Shown one piece after another: positions 36,133-45,936 of a stretch of DNA of 64,000 bases (within the stretch, counting starts at the first letter, position 1; each line of letters begins with the position of its first letter). The notes below the pieces were generated by a model. It was not told the origin of the DNA and made no database searches. It saw nothing but the letters and a program-made list of their open reading frames with translations. Origin of the DNA: Hydrogenophaga sp. (GTDB lineage: Bacteria > Pseudomonadota > Gammaproteobacteria > Burkholderiales > Burkholderiaceae_C); the NCBI RefSeq assembly GCF_014773545.1, contig NZ_SDDV01000008.1, positions 37,621 through 101,620 of the forward strand, written 5' to 3'. Both the position numbers and the translations under genes were made by a program.

Positions 36133-37067
36133 TCTTGCTGCCCACACCTGGTGTGCATCTGATACTCATCACCGGCATGTCCGGCTCGGGCAAGTCGGTC
36201 GCGCTCACGGCGCTGGAAGACGTAGGCTTCTACTGTGTCGACAACCTGCCACCCGAGTTGCTGACGGCTTTCATCGAACTCGATCAAAGCCACCGCGCCA
36301 ACAAGGTTGCGATAGCCATTGACGTGCGCAGCGCCGCTTCTCTGCCGGGACTGCCGCAACGTCTGGCCGAGCTGCCGCACCACCCCGAACGCCCGGTGCA
36401 ATTGACGACGCTGTTTCTCGACGCCACCACCGACACCTTGGTGCGGCGCTTTTCCGAAACGCGCCGCCTGCACCCGCTCTCGCTCCAGTCCACCCCGCAG
36501 GGCAAGCAACAGCACTGCGACCTGAGCGACGCCATCGAGCACGAACGCGAATTGCTCAGCGAGTTGCGCGAACAAGCCCTGGTGCTCGACACCAGCCTGA
36601 TGCTGCCGGCCCAGTTGCGCAGCCAGATCAAGAGCCTGCTGGGACCGGTGCAAGCGCCGCTGACGCTGGTGTTCGAGTCGTTTGCCTTCAAACGCGGCCT
36701 GCCGATGGACGCCAACTTCGTGTTTGACGTGCGCATGCTGCCCAACCCGCATTACGAAGCCGCGCTCAAGGCCATGAACGGACGCGATGCGCCGGTGGCG
36801 GCGTTTCTGGCGGCGCAAGCCGAGGTGGTTCAAATGCAACAGCAGATCACGCAATTTCTGCGCCTGTGGCTGCCGCAGATGTTGCGCGACCACCGCAGCT
36901 ACGTCACGGTGGCGATTGGCTGCACCGGCGGCCAGCACCGATCGGTCTATCTGGTCGAGCAGTTGGCCATGACTTTTTCCAGCGACTGGGCCACACGCGT
37001 ACGCCACCGCGAAATCGACGGCTGGCCGACGCGGCCAGCGCGGCCGATCGGTGGCGATTTTGCATAG
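36129..37067 (+). CDS. rapZ: RNase adapter protein RapZ
   Basis: 312 residues. N-terminal P-loop [18 protein letters not shown], then [10 protein letters not shown], and the C-terminal domain [20 protein letters not shown] through [15 protein letters not shown], all hallmarks of the RapZ/YvcJ family. In E. coli it guides RNase E to the GlmZ sRNA to control amino-sugar synthesis. Overlaps recN by four bases. It ends DFA, just before copy 1 of the 127-bp repeat. Confidence 0.95.
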   Translation: MILLPTPGVHLILITGMSGSGKSVALTALEDVGFYCVDNLPPELLTAFIELDQSHRANKVAIAIDVRSAASLPGLPQRLAELPHHPERPVQLTTLFLDATTDTLVRRFSETRRLHPLSLQSTPQGKQQHCDLSDAIEHERELLSELREQALVLDTSLMLPAQLRSQIKSLLGPVQAPLTLVFESFAFKRGLPMDANFVFDVRMLPNPHYEAALKAMNGRDAPVAAFLAAQAEVVQMQQQITQFLRLWLPQMLRDHRSYVTVAIGCTGGQHRSVYLVEQLAMTFSSDWATRVRHREIDGWPTRPARPIGGDFA

Positions 37068-37069
37068 CC

Positions 37070-37196
37070 AACGGGCATGACTTTGAAAGCCACCCCGGAA
37101 AATGAAAGTCATGCCCGTTCTCCCTCACCCCCAACCCCTCTCCCGCACGCGGGAGAGGGGAGCGAAGTGAGTCGCAGCCCGACTTTCACGTTAAGG
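37070..37196. repeat. 127-bp structured intergenic repeat, copy 1
   Basis: Nearly identical to 43060-43186 (124 of 127 bases). It contains two hairpins: AACGGGCATGACTTT pairing with AAAGTCATGCCCGTT (37070-37084 and 37105-37119, perfect here), and CCCCTCTCCCGC pairing with GCGGGAGAGGGG around a two-base loop (37135-37160). It ends GACTTTCACGTTAAGG. It fills the space between convergent rapZ and mutY and looks like a REP/MITE-type element with no coding capacity. Confidence 0.9.
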
Positions 37197-37220
37197 GCGG
37201 CCCGTTCGGCCAAAAGCCTC

Positions 37221-38312
37221 TCAGCCCAGCACGTGGGCCAACATGCGCCGCACCGGCGCGGGCAGCCCATGGGCCGACAAGGCTGGCGCGCCGACCCATT
37301 GGCCGGCGCCGGTCGGCGGCGCACAGGCAGACGCGCCGAGATCGAGCAGCACCGGGTGCAAGGTCAGTTCACGATGGGTCAGGCTGTGCGCCCGTGGCTC
37401 GAGCGGGTGCAGACCGTGGTGTAAAACCGGCGCCAGCGCGGCCCGCAGCGCGGCCTCGGAGCCGAACACCGGCGGGCAATACAGGCCGGCCCAGATGCCG
37501 GGAGCGGCACGGCGCTCGAGCCAGATGCAAGTCGCCGTCGCCGAGCGCAGGCGCAGCAGCAACAACCACCAGTGTTCGTATCGACGCGGGCGCGGCGCTG
37601 CCTTGACCGGATAGCTGGCGGCGTTGCCGTCTGCCTGGGCGCGGCAGCCGTCTTGCACCGGACAAAGCGAACACAGCGGGCGCCGGCGCAGGCAGACGGT
37701 AGCGCCCAAGTCCATCAGTCCCTGCGTGTAGGCGATCATGTCGTCGTGCGTCGGCTGCTCGGGCAGCAAGGCCTGCACCAGTTGCCCCAGCAGGCGCTGG
37801 TTTGCGGCCTGCGCCAAGTTGGCGTCGAACGCCAGTTGCCGCGCAGCCACGCGGCGCACATTGCCGTCCAGAATGGAAACCCGCTCGCCGTAGCAAAAAG
37901 CCGCAATCGCCGCTGCGCTGGACGGCCCTATGCCTGGCAAGGTTTGCAATTGCTGCGCGCTGCGCGGAAACACCCCGCCGTGCTGCGCCAGCACCTGCTG
38001 CGCGCAGAGCAGCAGGTGCCGCGCCCGACTGTAGTAACCCAGGCCGCTCCAGAGCGCCAGCACCTCGTCAACACTGGCCTGCGCCAGGGCCTGCAGGCTG
38101 GGAAAACGCTGCACAAAGCGCGGGTAGTACGACAGCACGGTGGCGACCTGGGTTTGCTGCAGCATCACCTCGGACAACCAGACCCGGTACGGATCGCGCT
38201 CGAGCTGCCAAGGCAGGCCGCGGCGGCCGCAGCGGCGCTGCCAGTCGATCAGTCGACGGGCAAAGTCCGCTGGCCCTGCAAGCGGCGCGGCTGACGCGTC
38301 TTCTTTGCTCAA
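37221..38312 (-). CDS. mutY: A/G-specific adenine DNA glycosylase MutY
   Basis: 363 residues from a TTG at 38312. It removes adenine mispaired with 8-oxoguanine. HhH-GPD core: SEVMLQQTQVATV, helix-hairpin-helix LQTLPGIGPSSAAAIAAF, catalytic Asp in SILDGNVRRV, and the 4Fe-4S cluster CLRRRPLCSLCPVQDGC (C-x6-C-x2-C-x5-C). A C-terminal Nudix-like 8-oxoG recognition domain follows. The TTG overlaps the TGA of the dynamin-like GTPase gene (TTGA), so its translation is probably coupled. Together with mutM two genes upstream it makes the oxidised-guanine repair pair. Confidence 0.94.
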   Translation of the reverse strand: MSKEDASAAPLAGPADFARRLIDWQRRCGRRGLPWQLERDPYRVWLSEVMLQQTQVATVLSYYPRFVQRFPSLQALAQASVDEVLALWSGLGYYSRARHLLLCAQQVLAQHGGVFPRSAQQLQTLPGIGPSSAAAIAAFCYGERVSILDGNVRRVAARQLAFDANLAQAANQRLLGQLVQALLPEQPTHDDMIAYTQGLMDLGATVCLRRRPLCSLCPVQDGCRAQADGNAASYPVKAAPRPRRYEHWWLLLLRLRSATATCIWLERRAAPGIWAGLYCPPVFGSEAALRAALAPVLHHGLHPLEPRAHSLTHRELTLHPVLLDLGASACAPPTGAGQWVGAPALSAHGLPAPVRRMLAHVLG

Positions 38313-40252
38313 GCCAGCGCAGCGTCGGCCGGCGCCTCTTGCGCGTCGGACATCAGTTGCTCGGTCAATTCGGTCAATTGGGCATCGACCAGATGGAGTT
38401 CGGCTTGGTGTTGCTCGAGCTCGCGGATGCGACCGTCGAGGTCACCGGCGGCGTGTTGAATCCGCGCCACCGCCTCGATGCGGCGGCTGAAATGGCGCCG
38501 CCGCTCACGCAACTGGGCGTCGATCTGGCTTGATGCCGACTTGTTCCAGATGTCAAGCTCGTTCAGTGCCGTGTCATACACCACCCGCAAGCGGCTCATG
38601 AGCGCGCGCGTGAGCCGCTCGGTAAAGTCGGTCCGGGCCAGCCGCAGCGTGTTGCCCAGTCCGAGGTAGTGCACGTGACTGGTTTCGATTTTCTGCAAAT
38701 CGTGCTGGTATTGCATCAGTTGCGGCGGCGTGGGCACCTGCAACGAAAACCCGTACTCGGCATTGAGCCCCTTGAAACTGCCTTCGAGCATGGACTGAAT
38801 TTCAATGGCCAGTTCGTTGGCGCGCACCAAGCCTGCGCCCAGGCGCTCGAAGGTTTCAGCGTAGGCGCGTTTGACACCGAACTTGATGCCGGGCTGACGC
38901 AGCGCCACAACCAGCTTTTGCGCCTCGGTCTTGAGGTGGGTGGCGCCGAGCAAGACCAGCAACTCATTGAGCAGCCTCAGATGAACCGAGCGCAGCGCCT
39001 GTATCTTGGCCGCGCTGGCGTCGAAGTGCGCCTGCTCTTGCTCGATGCGCAAGCGCATCTGCCGGATGGCGCTGGTGTTTTTGCCGCGCAGGCTCTCGAG
39101 TTCTTGCACCTGCTCGATCAGGTCGCGGGCCCGGATATGCACCAGACGGCTGATTTCACGCCGCAGCGCATCAATCCCAAGCGCCGTCGAGGAGCGCAAA
39201 ATTTCTCGCCTATGGCTCAGCAGCCCGACGCCGAGTGCGGCTTCGAGCTCCAGCAAGTGACTGGCAGCGAGCAGCTCGGGGTCATGATTGATCTTGGCCA
39301 GCAGACCTTTTTGCGCCGAGACCGCCAACACCTGTGGCGCCGACACGCCCAGCACGGCGGCAACGTCGCTGCGCTGCGCGGCAATCTGCGCCTGCACCTG
39401 CGCGGGCGTGCGCAAGTCGTCCCACAAGGTATCGATCTTGTTGAGCACCACCAGCCGCGACTCCCGCACCTGATCTGGCGCCACCAGATGCTGGCGCCAG
39501 ACCGTCAGGTCGGACTTGGTGACGCCGGTATCGGCGGCCAGGATGAACACCACCGCCTGCGCCTGCGGCAGCAAGCTGATGGTCAGCTCCGGTTCGGCAC
39601 CAATCGCGTTCAAGCCCGGCGTATCCAGAATCACCAAGCCCTGCTTGAGCAGCGGATGCGCGATGTTGATGAGCGCATGGCGCCACTTGGGCACCTCGAT
39701 CAGACCGTCCGGACCGGGCAGCGGGTTGTCTTCTGGCTGCTCCTCGTGCCAAAAACCCAGCGCAGCGGCCTGCTGCTGGCTGACCCTGCGCACCTCGGCC
39801 ACTTTTTGAATGGCCAGCGCCAGTTGCTCGGGGTCATGCACGTCCAGCGTCACCTGCTCCCACTTCTGCGGCACCTGACGCCAGTCCAGCAGCGACTGCG
39901 CTTGCAGGCGTGACTCGATCGGCAACAGCCGCAGGCAAGGGGGCTCCTGCGGCTCATAAGCGATCTCGGTCGGGCACATGGTGGTGCGCCCGACGCTGGC
40001 AGGCATGATGCGGCGGCCGTAATCGGCAAAAAACATGGCGTTGATCAGCTCAGACTTGCCGCGCGAGAACTCGGCCACGAAGGCCACCATGATCTTGTCG
40101 TTCTTGAGTTGGGCTCGCAAGTGGTCGAGCCGCTCGCGCACGCCCACGCCCAGCAGATCGCGGCCGCTCAACCACTCGGCCAGGTTTTGCAAGCGCGCTG
40201 CAAAGTCCTTGCGCCAAACGCCATGCCGGTCCAGTTCTTGATTGAAGCTCAT
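38309..40252 (-). CDS. Dynamin-like GTPase (bacterial)
   Basis: 647 residues from ATG 40252. GTPase motifs: P-loop AEFSRGKSELINA near 61, threonine switch MCPTEIAYEP, DTPGLNAIG near 212 and NKIDTLWDD near 263. A long helical, coiled-coil-rich remainder (residues about 320-640) matches bacterial dynamin-like proteins that bind or remodel membranes or act in stress and defence. No transmembrane helix is obvious. It lies between mutM and mutY on the same strand, coupled to mutY by a stop/start overlap. Function here is unknown; the family call is solid. Confidence 0.85.
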   Translation of the reverse strand: MSFNQELDRHGVWRKDFAARLQNLAEWLSGRDLLGVGVRERLDHLRAQLKNDKIMVAFVAEFSRGKSELINAMFFADYGRRIMPASVGRTTMCPTEIAYEPQEPPCLRLLPIESRLQAQSLLDWRQVPQKWEQVTLDVHDPEQLALAIQKVAEVRRVSQQQAAALGFWHEEQPEDNPLPGPDGLIEVPKWRHALINIAHPLLKQGLVILDTPGLNAIGAEPELTISLLPQAQAVVFILAADTGVTKSDLTVWRQHLVAPDQVRESRLVVLNKIDTLWDDLRTPAQVQAQIAAQRSDVAAVLGVSAPQVLAVSAQKGLLAKINHDPELLAASHLLELEAALGVGLLSHRREILRSSTALGIDALRREISRLVHIRARDLIEQVQELESLRGKNTSAIRQMRLRIEQEQAHFDASAAKIQALRSVHLRLLNELLVLLGATHLKTEAQKLVVALRQPGIKFGVKRAYAETFERLGAGLVRANELAIEIQSMLEGSFKGLNAEYGFSLQVPTPPQLMQYQHDLQKIETSHVHYLGLGNTLRLARTDFTERLTRALMSRLRVVYDTALNELDIWNKSASSQIDAQLRERRRHFSRRIEAVARIQHAAGDLDGRIRELEQHQAELHLVDAQLTELTEQLMSDAQEAPADAALA

Positions 40253-40340
40253 ACAAACGGGGCTCACTTGTGTTCGGTTCAATATAGCACTGCACCCGGC
40301 CGCCAGCGTGCGCTGGCCGACCCAAGCAGGCGGCTTCGCC

Positions 40341-41156
40341 TCAAAATGTCTGGCACTGCGGGCAAAAAAAACTCGAACGCTGCCCCTGGCGGATCGACTT
40401 GATCGTGCGGGTGCATGTGCGGCACGGCAGGCCGGTGCGGCCGTACACCATGGCTTCGAGCTGAAAATAACCTGGTTCGCCCTGCGCGCTGGCAAAGTCG
40501 CGCAGCGTGCTCCCACCCAGGCTCAGGGCACGCTGCAACACCGCCACCACCGCCGCGTGCAGGCGCGCAACGCGCGCACGGCTCAGACGCTGGGCGCGCA
40601 GCGTCGGCCTGATGCCGGCCAGGAACAAAGCCTCGCAGGCGTAAATGTTGCCCACCCCCACCACCACATCTCCAGCCAGCAAGACCTGTTTGATGGCGGC
40701 GCGACGCCCACGCAAGGCCTGGTAAAAGCGCTCGGGCTCAAAGCCAGCGTCCAAGGGCTCGACGCCCAGGCCAGCCAGCAAGCGCTGCGCGCGCGCATCG
40801 TCCAGCGACGGCACGTACACCACGGCGCCAAAACGGCGCGGGTCGTGCAGGCGCAAGCAACCGCGGTCGGTTTGCAAATCAAAATGGTCGTGCCGCCCAG
40901 GTGGCGCCAGTTCAGAGCCAAAACGCAGACTGCCCGACATGCCCAGGTGCAGCAGCAAGCAGCCGCGATCGAGTTGCAGCAGCAGATACTTGCCGCGCCG
41001 CGTCAGGCCCAGCACGCGACGCCCGACCAAGTCGGCCGCCGCACAGCCCAACGGCCAGCGCAGCGGCAGGCCCAGACGCAGCGCGCCGACTTGTGCGCCC
41101 ATGATCTGATCGGCAAAACTGCGGCGGGTGATTTCGACTTCAGGAAGTTCGGGCAT
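40341..41156 (-). CDS. mutM: Formamidopyrimidine-DNA glycosylase MutM (Fpg)
   Basis: 271 residues from ATG 41156; the track start at 41219 is upstream. MPELPEVE supplies the catalytic N-terminal proline and Glu; helix-two-turn-helix with [16 protein letters not shown]; and the C-terminal zinc finger [24 protein letters not shown]. It excises 8-oxoguanine and FaPy lesions. Divergent from ribE, followed at 89 bases by the dynamin-like GTPase. Confidence 0.96.
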   Translation of the reverse strand: MPELPEVEITRRSFADQIMGAQVGALRLGLPLRWPLGCAAADLVGRRVLGLTRRGKYLLLQLDRGCLLLHLGMSGSLRFGSELAPPGRHDHFDLQTDRGCLRLHDPRRFGAVVYVPSLDDARAQRLLAGLGVEPLDAGFEPERFYQALRGRRAAIKQVLLAGDVVVGVGNIYACEALFLAGIRPTLRAQRLSRARVARLHAAVVAVLQRALSLGGSTLRDFASAQGEPGYFQLEAMVYGRTGLPCRTCTRTIKSIRQGQRSSFFCPQCQTF

Positions 41157-41308
41157 CGCAGGGCAACACGGGTGGGCAGCGCCAATGGGCGCCAGGCTGA
41201 TAATCCGATTCTCTACCAAGGCCGGTCCAAGCCGCGCGGAACCGAGCGGCTACAGCTCGAAACAGAGCTTGCATCGGCCCCGGCAAAACCCTGCGAAAAT
41301 GTGCCCCT

Positions 41309-41953
41309 ATGTTTACAGGCATCATCACCGGCATGGGGCGCATCGTCGCCGTCCACGCGCTGGGTCGTTCTCTACAGCACGGCCAGCGCTTACAAATAGA
41401 AGCGCCGCCCGGCTACCTAGACGATGTCGGACTGGGCGACAGCATCGCGCTCAACGGCGCGTGCATGACGGTGGCGGCGCTGGACGTGCCCAGGCGGCAG
41501 TTCAGCGTAGACGTCTCGGCCGAATCGCTCGCGTGCACCAGCGGGCTGACGCAAGCAGGCGAGCGCATCAATCTGGAAAAAGCCCTGCGCGCCAGCGACC
41601 GGCTGGGCGGACACATCGTCTCGGGCCACGTAGACGGCGTCGGCAGCGTCAGCCACTTCGACCGCGTCGGCGAGAGCTGGGAACTGCGCGTGTGCGCTGC
41701 GCCCGAACTGGCCAAGTTCCTGGCCGTCAAGGGCTCGGTCAGCGTCAACGGCGTGAGCCTGACCGTCAACCAGCTGCAAGACAGCGCCAGCGGCTGTGAA
41801 TTCAGCATCAACTTGATTCCGCATACGGTCGAACACACCGCGCTGGGCCAGTTGCACGCAGGCAGCCGCGTCAACCTGGAGATCGACACGGTTGCACGCT
41901 ACGTGGAGCGCATGCTGGCCTGCGCCCGCCTGCCCACCAGGAACGCCGCATGA
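41309..41953 (+). CDS. ribE: Riboflavin synthase alpha chain RibE
   Basis: 214 residues with two lumazine-binding repeats: [13 protein letters not shown] and, in the second barrel, [28 protein letters not shown] and [12 protein letters not shown] are the paired substrate motifs. It dismutates two dimethylribityllumazines to riboflavin. Its stop overlaps the ribBA start. No FMN riboswitch is recognisable in the 150 bases upstream and ribD is not adjacent. Confidence 0.96.
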   Translation: MFTGIITGMGRIVAVHALGRSLQHGQRLQIEAPPGYLDDVGLGDSIALNGACMTVAALDVPRRQFSVDVSAESLACTSGLTQAGERINLEKALRASDRLGGHIVSGHVDGVGSVSHFDRVGESWELRVCAAPELAKFLAVKGSVSVNGVSLTVNQLQDSASGCEFSINLIPHTVEHTALGQLHAGSRVNLEIDTVARYVERMLACARLPTRNAA

Positions 41954-43095
41954 ACGCCACCCCGACCCCGATTTCACCCGTGGCCGACATCGTGGCCGAG
42001 CTGCGCGCTGGGCGCATGGTGATTCTGGTGGACGAAGAAGACCGCGAGAACGAGGGCGACCTGGTGCTGGCGGCCGACCACGTGACGCCGCAGGCCATCA
42101 ACTTCATGGCACGCTTTGGCCGCGGCCTGATCTGCCTGACGCTGACGCGCCAGCACTGTGAACACCTGCAACTGCCGCCCATGGTGACGCGCAACGGCGA
42201 CAAAAAAGGCACGGCATTCACGGTATCGATAGAGGCGGCGCAGGGTGTGAGCACCGGCATTTCGGCGGCCGACCGCGCGCGCACGGTGCAAGCTGCCGTC
42301 GCCCCGGGCGCACGGCCGCACGATCTGGTGCAGCCCGGCCACATTTTCCCGCTGCAGGCAGTAGACGGCGGCGTGCTGATGCGCGCGGGTCACACTGAAG
42401 CCGGCTGCGACCTCGCCGCCATGGCCGGCTGCTCGCCCGCCGCCGTGATCTGCGAGATCATGAACGACGACGGCAGCATGGCCAGGCTGCCCGACCTGCA
42501 ACGGTTCGCCGTCGAACACGGCCTGAAAATCGGCACCATTGCCGACCTGATCGAGCACCGCAGCCGGGTCGAGAGCCTGGTGCAAAAAATCGGCAGCCGC
42601 ACACTCAACACCGCTGCGGGCGAATTTCACGTCAGCGCTTTTCGCGACCGACCCAATGGCGCGCTGCACCTGGCGCTGGTCAAGGGCCAGTGGTCGCCCG
42701 AACACAGCGTGGCGGTGCGGGTGCACGAGCCGCTGTCGCTGCTCGACGCCCTAGAAGTCGGCCGTGCCATGCACTCCTGGAGCCTGGAGGCCAGTCTGCG
42801 CCACATCAGCGAGACCGGTTGCGGCGTCGCCGTGCTGCTCAACTGCGGTGAATCGGCCGAGCAACTGCTGGCGCAGTTCGATGGCACGGCGCGCTCGGCG
42901 CAGGCACCCGAGCGTGGCCGCATGGACTTGCGCACCTACGGCGTGGGCGCGCAGATTCTGCGCGAATGTGGCGTACACAAAATGCAGCTCATGGGCACGC
43001 CGCGGCGCATGCCCAGCATGGCCGGCTACGGGCTTGAAATCACCGGTTATCTCAACCCTAACGGGCATGACTTTGAAAGCCACCCCAAAAAATGA
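41950..43095 (+). CDS. ribB: 3,4-dihydroxy-2-butanone-4-phosphate synthase with degenerate GTP cyclohydrolase II domain
   Basis: 381 residues. Residues 1-210 form the DHBP synthase: [21 protein letters not shown] and [13 protein letters not shown]. The C-terminal half has the RibA fold but lacks the zinc cysteines of GTP cyclohydrolase II, so only the RibB reaction is expected. The tail is unusual: after GYLNP, the residues [11 protein letters not shown] and the stop codon lie inside copy 2 of the 127-bp repeat. The repeat has therefore replaced or extended the native C-terminus. ribH follows after the repeat. Confidence 0.92.
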   Translation: MNATPTPISPVADIVAELRAGRMVILVDEEDRENEGDLVLAADHVTPQAINFMARFGRGLICLTLTRQHCEHLQLPPMVTRNGDKKGTAFTVSIEAAQGVSTGISAADRARTVQAAVAPGARPHDLVQPGHIFPLQAVDGGVLMRAGHTEAGCDLAAMAGCSPAAVICEIMNDDGSMARLPDLQRFAVEHGLKIGTIADLIEHRSRVESLVQKIGSRTLNTAAGEFHVSAFRDRPNGALHLALVKGQWSPEHSVAVRVHEPLSLLDALEVGRAMHSWSLEASLRHISETGCGVAVLLNCGESAEQLLAQFDGTARSAQAPERGRMDLRTYGVGAQILRECGVHKMQLMGTPRRMPSMAGYGLEITGYLNPNGHDFESHPKK

Positions 43096-43186
43096 AAGTC
43101 CTGCCCGTTCTCCCTCACCCCCAACCCCTCTCCCGCACGCGGGAGAGGGGAGCGAAGTGAGTCGCAGCCCGACTTTCACGTTAAGG
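43060..43186. repeat. 127-bp structured repeat, copy 2 (overlaps ribB 3' end)
   Basis: Same length and order as copy 1, differing at three bases: AA for GG in the first loop, and C for A in the right arm, which breaks one base pair of the first hairpin. The CCCCTCTCCCGC/GCGGGAGAGGGG hairpin is intact. Its first 36 bases are translated as the end of ribB; the rest fills the ribB-ribH gap, so a stable stem sits inside this probable operon. Confidence 0.9.
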
Positions 43187-43225
43187 CCACTGGCAGCTCA
43201 CTTTAAACAGGAAACGGAACTCTTC

Positions 43226-43696
43226 ATGTTCGGCACAGACAAAGGCAGCAGCCCCTTGCTCGACGGCAGCAAGCTCAGCATAGGCATCGTGCAGGCACGC
43301 TTCAACGAAGGCGTCACCGACGCGCTCTACCAAGCTTGCCACGCCGAGCTGCTGGCGCTGGGCGTACCAGCCCAACAGATCCGTCACGTCAAGGTGCCGG
43401 GTGCGCTGGAAGTGCCACTGGCCTTGCAGGCGATGGCCGAGCACGAGGACTGCGACGCCCTGATCGCGCTGGGCTGCATCATCCGCGGCGAAACCTACCA
43501 CTTCGAGCTGGTGGCCAACGAGTCGGCTGCGGGCATCACGCGGGTCGCACTCGATTACGAGACGCCGGTCGTCAACGCCGTTTTGACGACCGAAAACCTG
43601 CCACAGGCGCAGGCCCGCCAGCTCGAAAAGGGCCGCGACGCGGCGCGCGTGGCGATCGAGATGGCGCAGCTGCTGCAACAGATCGGTCATTCATGA
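43226..43696 (+). CDS. ribH: 6,7-dimethyl-8-ribityllumazine synthase RibH
   Basis: 156 residues. [50 protein letters not shown] (with the active-site His) and the [12 protein letters not shown] loop are all present. It condenses the DHBP made by RibB with the pyrimidine precursor. The start at 43226 follows CAGGAAACGG. Overlaps nusB by four bases (ATGA). Confidence 0.96.
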   Translation: MFGTDKGSSPLLDGSKLSIGIVQARFNEGVTDALYQACHAELLALGVPAQQIRHVKVPGALEVPLALQAMAEHEDCDALIALGCIIRGETYHFELVANESAAGITRVALDYETPVVNAVLTTENLPQAQARQLEKGRDAARVAIEMAQLLQQIGHS

Positions 43697-44214
43697 GCAC
43701 TGCATCGCACAGCGCCCAAAAGCCGCGCAAAGCCACCGACAAATCGGCGCGCACGCGCGCGCGTGAATTCGCGCTGCAAGCGCTCTACCAGCACCTGGTG
43801 GGCCGCCATGCGGCCGTCGATATCGACGCCTTCACGCGCGACCTGGCCGGTTTTCACAAGGCTGACGAAGCACACTTCAAGGCCTTGCTGCACGGTTGCG
43901 TCGAGCAGGCCGGCGCACTCGATGCACTCATCACACCGCTGCTGGACCGACCGCTGACAGAAATAGCGCCGATCGAGCGCGGCGTGCTGTGGATTGGCGC
44001 CTATGAATTTCAACACTGCCCTGACGTGCCCTGGCGCGTGGTGCTCAACGAATGCATAGAACTGGCCAAATCGTTCGGCGGCACCGACGGCCACAAATAC
44101 GTCAACGGCGTGCTGCACCAGCTCGCCGTGCGCCTGCGCGCGGCCGAGGTGGACGCCGCGCCGGCGCGCGCCGGCGCGCGTTCATCCACCAAGGTGGCGC
44201 AACCCGGGTCATGA
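43693..44214 (+). CDS. nusB: Transcription antitermination factor NusB
   Basis: 173 residues, with the helical NusB fold: [15 protein letters not shown] at the N-terminus binding boxA RNA, then [23 protein letters not shown] and the closing [26 protein letters not shown]. The ribH-nusB linkage is very common in proteobacteria. A 15-residue alanine/arginine-rich C-terminal extension is not conserved. Overlaps the aminotransferase start (ATGA). Confidence 0.95.
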   Translation: MSTASHSAQKPRKATDKSARTRAREFALQALYQHLVGRHAAVDIDAFTRDLAGFHKADEAHFKALLHGCVEQAGALDALITPLLDRPLTEIAPIERGVLWIGAYEFQHCPDVPWRVVLNECIELAKSFGGTDGHKYVNGVLHQLAVRLRAAEVDAAPARAGARSSTKVAQPGS

Positions 44215-45440
44215 AAATCACCCAACGCGCCCGGCGCGTCGAACCGTTCTACGTGATGGAACTGGCCAAGGCGGCGCACGAGCTGGCGCAGCACGCACCC
44301 CCTGGCGCGCGGCCCATGATCCATCTCAACATCGGAGAGCCCGACTTCACCGCGCCGGCGCTGGTGCAAGCCGCCGCCGAGCGCGCCATTCGCGACGGTC
44401 GCAGCCAGTACACGCCGGCCACCGGCCTGCCCGCGCTGCGTGAGGCCATCAGCGGCTGGTACGCCGGGCGCTTCGGACTGGCGATCGAACCGGAGCGCAT
44501 CGTCGTCACCGCCGGTGCTTCGGCCGCGCTGCAACTGGCCTGCCTGACGCTGATCGAGGCCGGCGACGAGGTGCTGATGCCCGACCCCTGCTACCCCTGC
44601 AACCGGCAGTTCGTGCAGGCTGCCGAAGGCCGCGCGGTGCTGATTCCCTGCGGCCCCGAGCAACGCTTCCAGCTCAGCGCGGCGCAGGTGCAAGCAGCCT
44701 GGGGTCCGGCCACGCGCGGTGTGCTGCTGGCTTCGCCGTCCAACCCCACCGGCACCAGCATCGCGCCCGAGGTGCTGGCGCAGATCGCGCGCTGGGTGCG
44801 CGAGCGCGGCGGCTTCACGCTGGTGGACGAAATTTATCTGGGTCTGAGTTTCGATCGGCGCTACGGCCACAGCGCGCTCGGACTGCGCGACGCCGCCGGC
44901 GCGGCACTGGGCGATGAAATCATCAGCATCAACAGCTTTTCCAAATACTTCAGCATGACCGGCTGGCGCCTGGGCTGGCTGGTCTTGCCCCGCGCGCTGG
45001 TGCCAGCGGTCGAGCGGCTGGCACAAAACCTCTACATCTGCGCCAGCAGCATTGCGCAGCACGCTGCGCTGGCCTGCTTCGAGCCCGACAGCCTGGCCGA
45101 ATACGAACACCGCCGCGCCGCCTTCAAGGCGCGGCGCGACGTTTTCATTCCCGCACTCGAACGCCTGGGCCTGAGCGTGCCGGTGTGGCCCGACGGCGCG
45201 TTCTACGCCTGGGCCGACGTGCGCCACTGGTGTCGGCGCTGGGGCATAGCGCCAACGGCACAGGGCGACCAGGGAGGCAGTTGGGCGCTGGCGCACGAGC
45301 TGCTGCGACGCTGCCAGCTCGTCACCACGCCCGGGCGCGACTTTGGTGTGGCCGAACCGGGGCACTACCTGCGCTTTTCCACCGCCCGCTCGATGGATCA
45401 GTTGCAACAAGCCGTGGCCCGGCTGGAGCAAGCGCAGTGA
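44211..45440 (+). CDS. PLP-dependent aminotransferase, class I/II
   Basis: 409 residues of fold-type I. Features: [24 protein letters not shown], the SPSNPTGT loop, DEIYLGLSF and the PLP lysine in [18 protein letters not shown] near 245. The C-terminus carries [12 protein letters not shown]. Aspartate or branched-chain/alanine specificity cannot be told. It is coupled to nusB and ybgC by overlapping start/stops. A 12-residue insert near 345 ([14 protein letters not shown]) is not typical. Confidence 0.88.
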   Translation: MKITQRARRVEPFYVMELAKAAHELAQHAPPGARPMIHLNIGEPDFTAPALVQAAAERAIRDGRSQYTPATGLPALREAISGWYAGRFGLAIEPERIVVTAGASAALQLACLTLIEAGDEVLMPDPCYPCNRQFVQAAEGRAVLIPCGPEQRFQLSAAQVQAAWGPATRGVLLASPSNPTGTSIAPEVLAQIARWVRERGGFTLVDEIYLGLSFDRRYGHSALGLRDAAGAALGDEIISINSFSKYFSMTGWRLGWLVLPRALVPAVERLAQNLYICASSIAQHAALACFEPDSLAEYEHRRAAFKARRDVFIPALERLGLSVPVWPDGAFYAWADVRHWCRRWGIAPTAQGDQGGSWALAHELLRRCQLVTTPGRDFGVAEPGHYLRFSTARSMDQLQQAVARLEQAQ

Positions 45441-45883
45441 ACACCGCCCCACCCCTGCCTTCAGCGTTCGCCTGGCCGGTGCGCATCTACTGGGAGGACA
45501 CCGATGCCGGCGGCATTGTGTTCTACGCCAACTACCTGAAATTTTTTGAACGTGCGCGCACCGAGTGGCTGCGCCACCTGGGTGTGGAGCAGCAACGCCT
45601 GCGCGAACAGGTCGGCGGCATGTTCGTCGTCACCGGCACCCAGTTGCGCTACCTGCGTCCAGCCCGGCTGGATGACGTGCTGCTGGTGAGTGCCCGGGTA
45701 CAGGAGGCGGGCCGCGCCTCGCTGATGATCGAACAAAGCGCGCGCTTACAAGCTGCCGCGCCCGGCGTCCAGGCGCCGCTGCTGTGCGAAGGCAGCATAC
45801 GCATAGGCTGGGTAGACGCCACCAGCCTGCGGCCGCAGCGCATTCCGGCCGCCATCTTAGACGCCCTCACCGCCCTGGGCTGA
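45437..45883 (+). CDS. ybgC: Tol-Pal associated acyl-CoA thioesterase YbgC
   Basis: 148 residues from a GTG at 45437 that overlaps the aminotransferase stop (GTGA); the track ORF starts far upstream in another gene. Hotdog fold with YWEDTDAGGIVFYANYLKFFERARTEWL, holding the catalytic Asp. Hydrolyses short acyl-CoAs and precedes tolQ in most proteobacterial tol operons, as here (53 bases). Confidence 0.92.
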   Translation: MNTAPPLPSAFAWPVRIYWEDTDAGGIVFYANYLKFFERARTEWLRHLGVEQQRLREQVGGMFVVTGTQLRYLRPARLDDVLLVSARVQEAGRASLMIEQSARLQAAAPGVQAPLLCEGSIRIGWVDATSLRPQRIPAAILDALTALG

Positions 45884-45936
45884 ACGGCCAGCGGCGCTTT
45901 TTTGCAACCATTTTTCATCCCGCTGCTCCGAAGGCC

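Noticed and set aside
41157-41308. FMN riboswitch upstream of ribE
   Set aside because: None of the conserved RFN blocks could be recognised in the 150 bases before ribE or before ribH.
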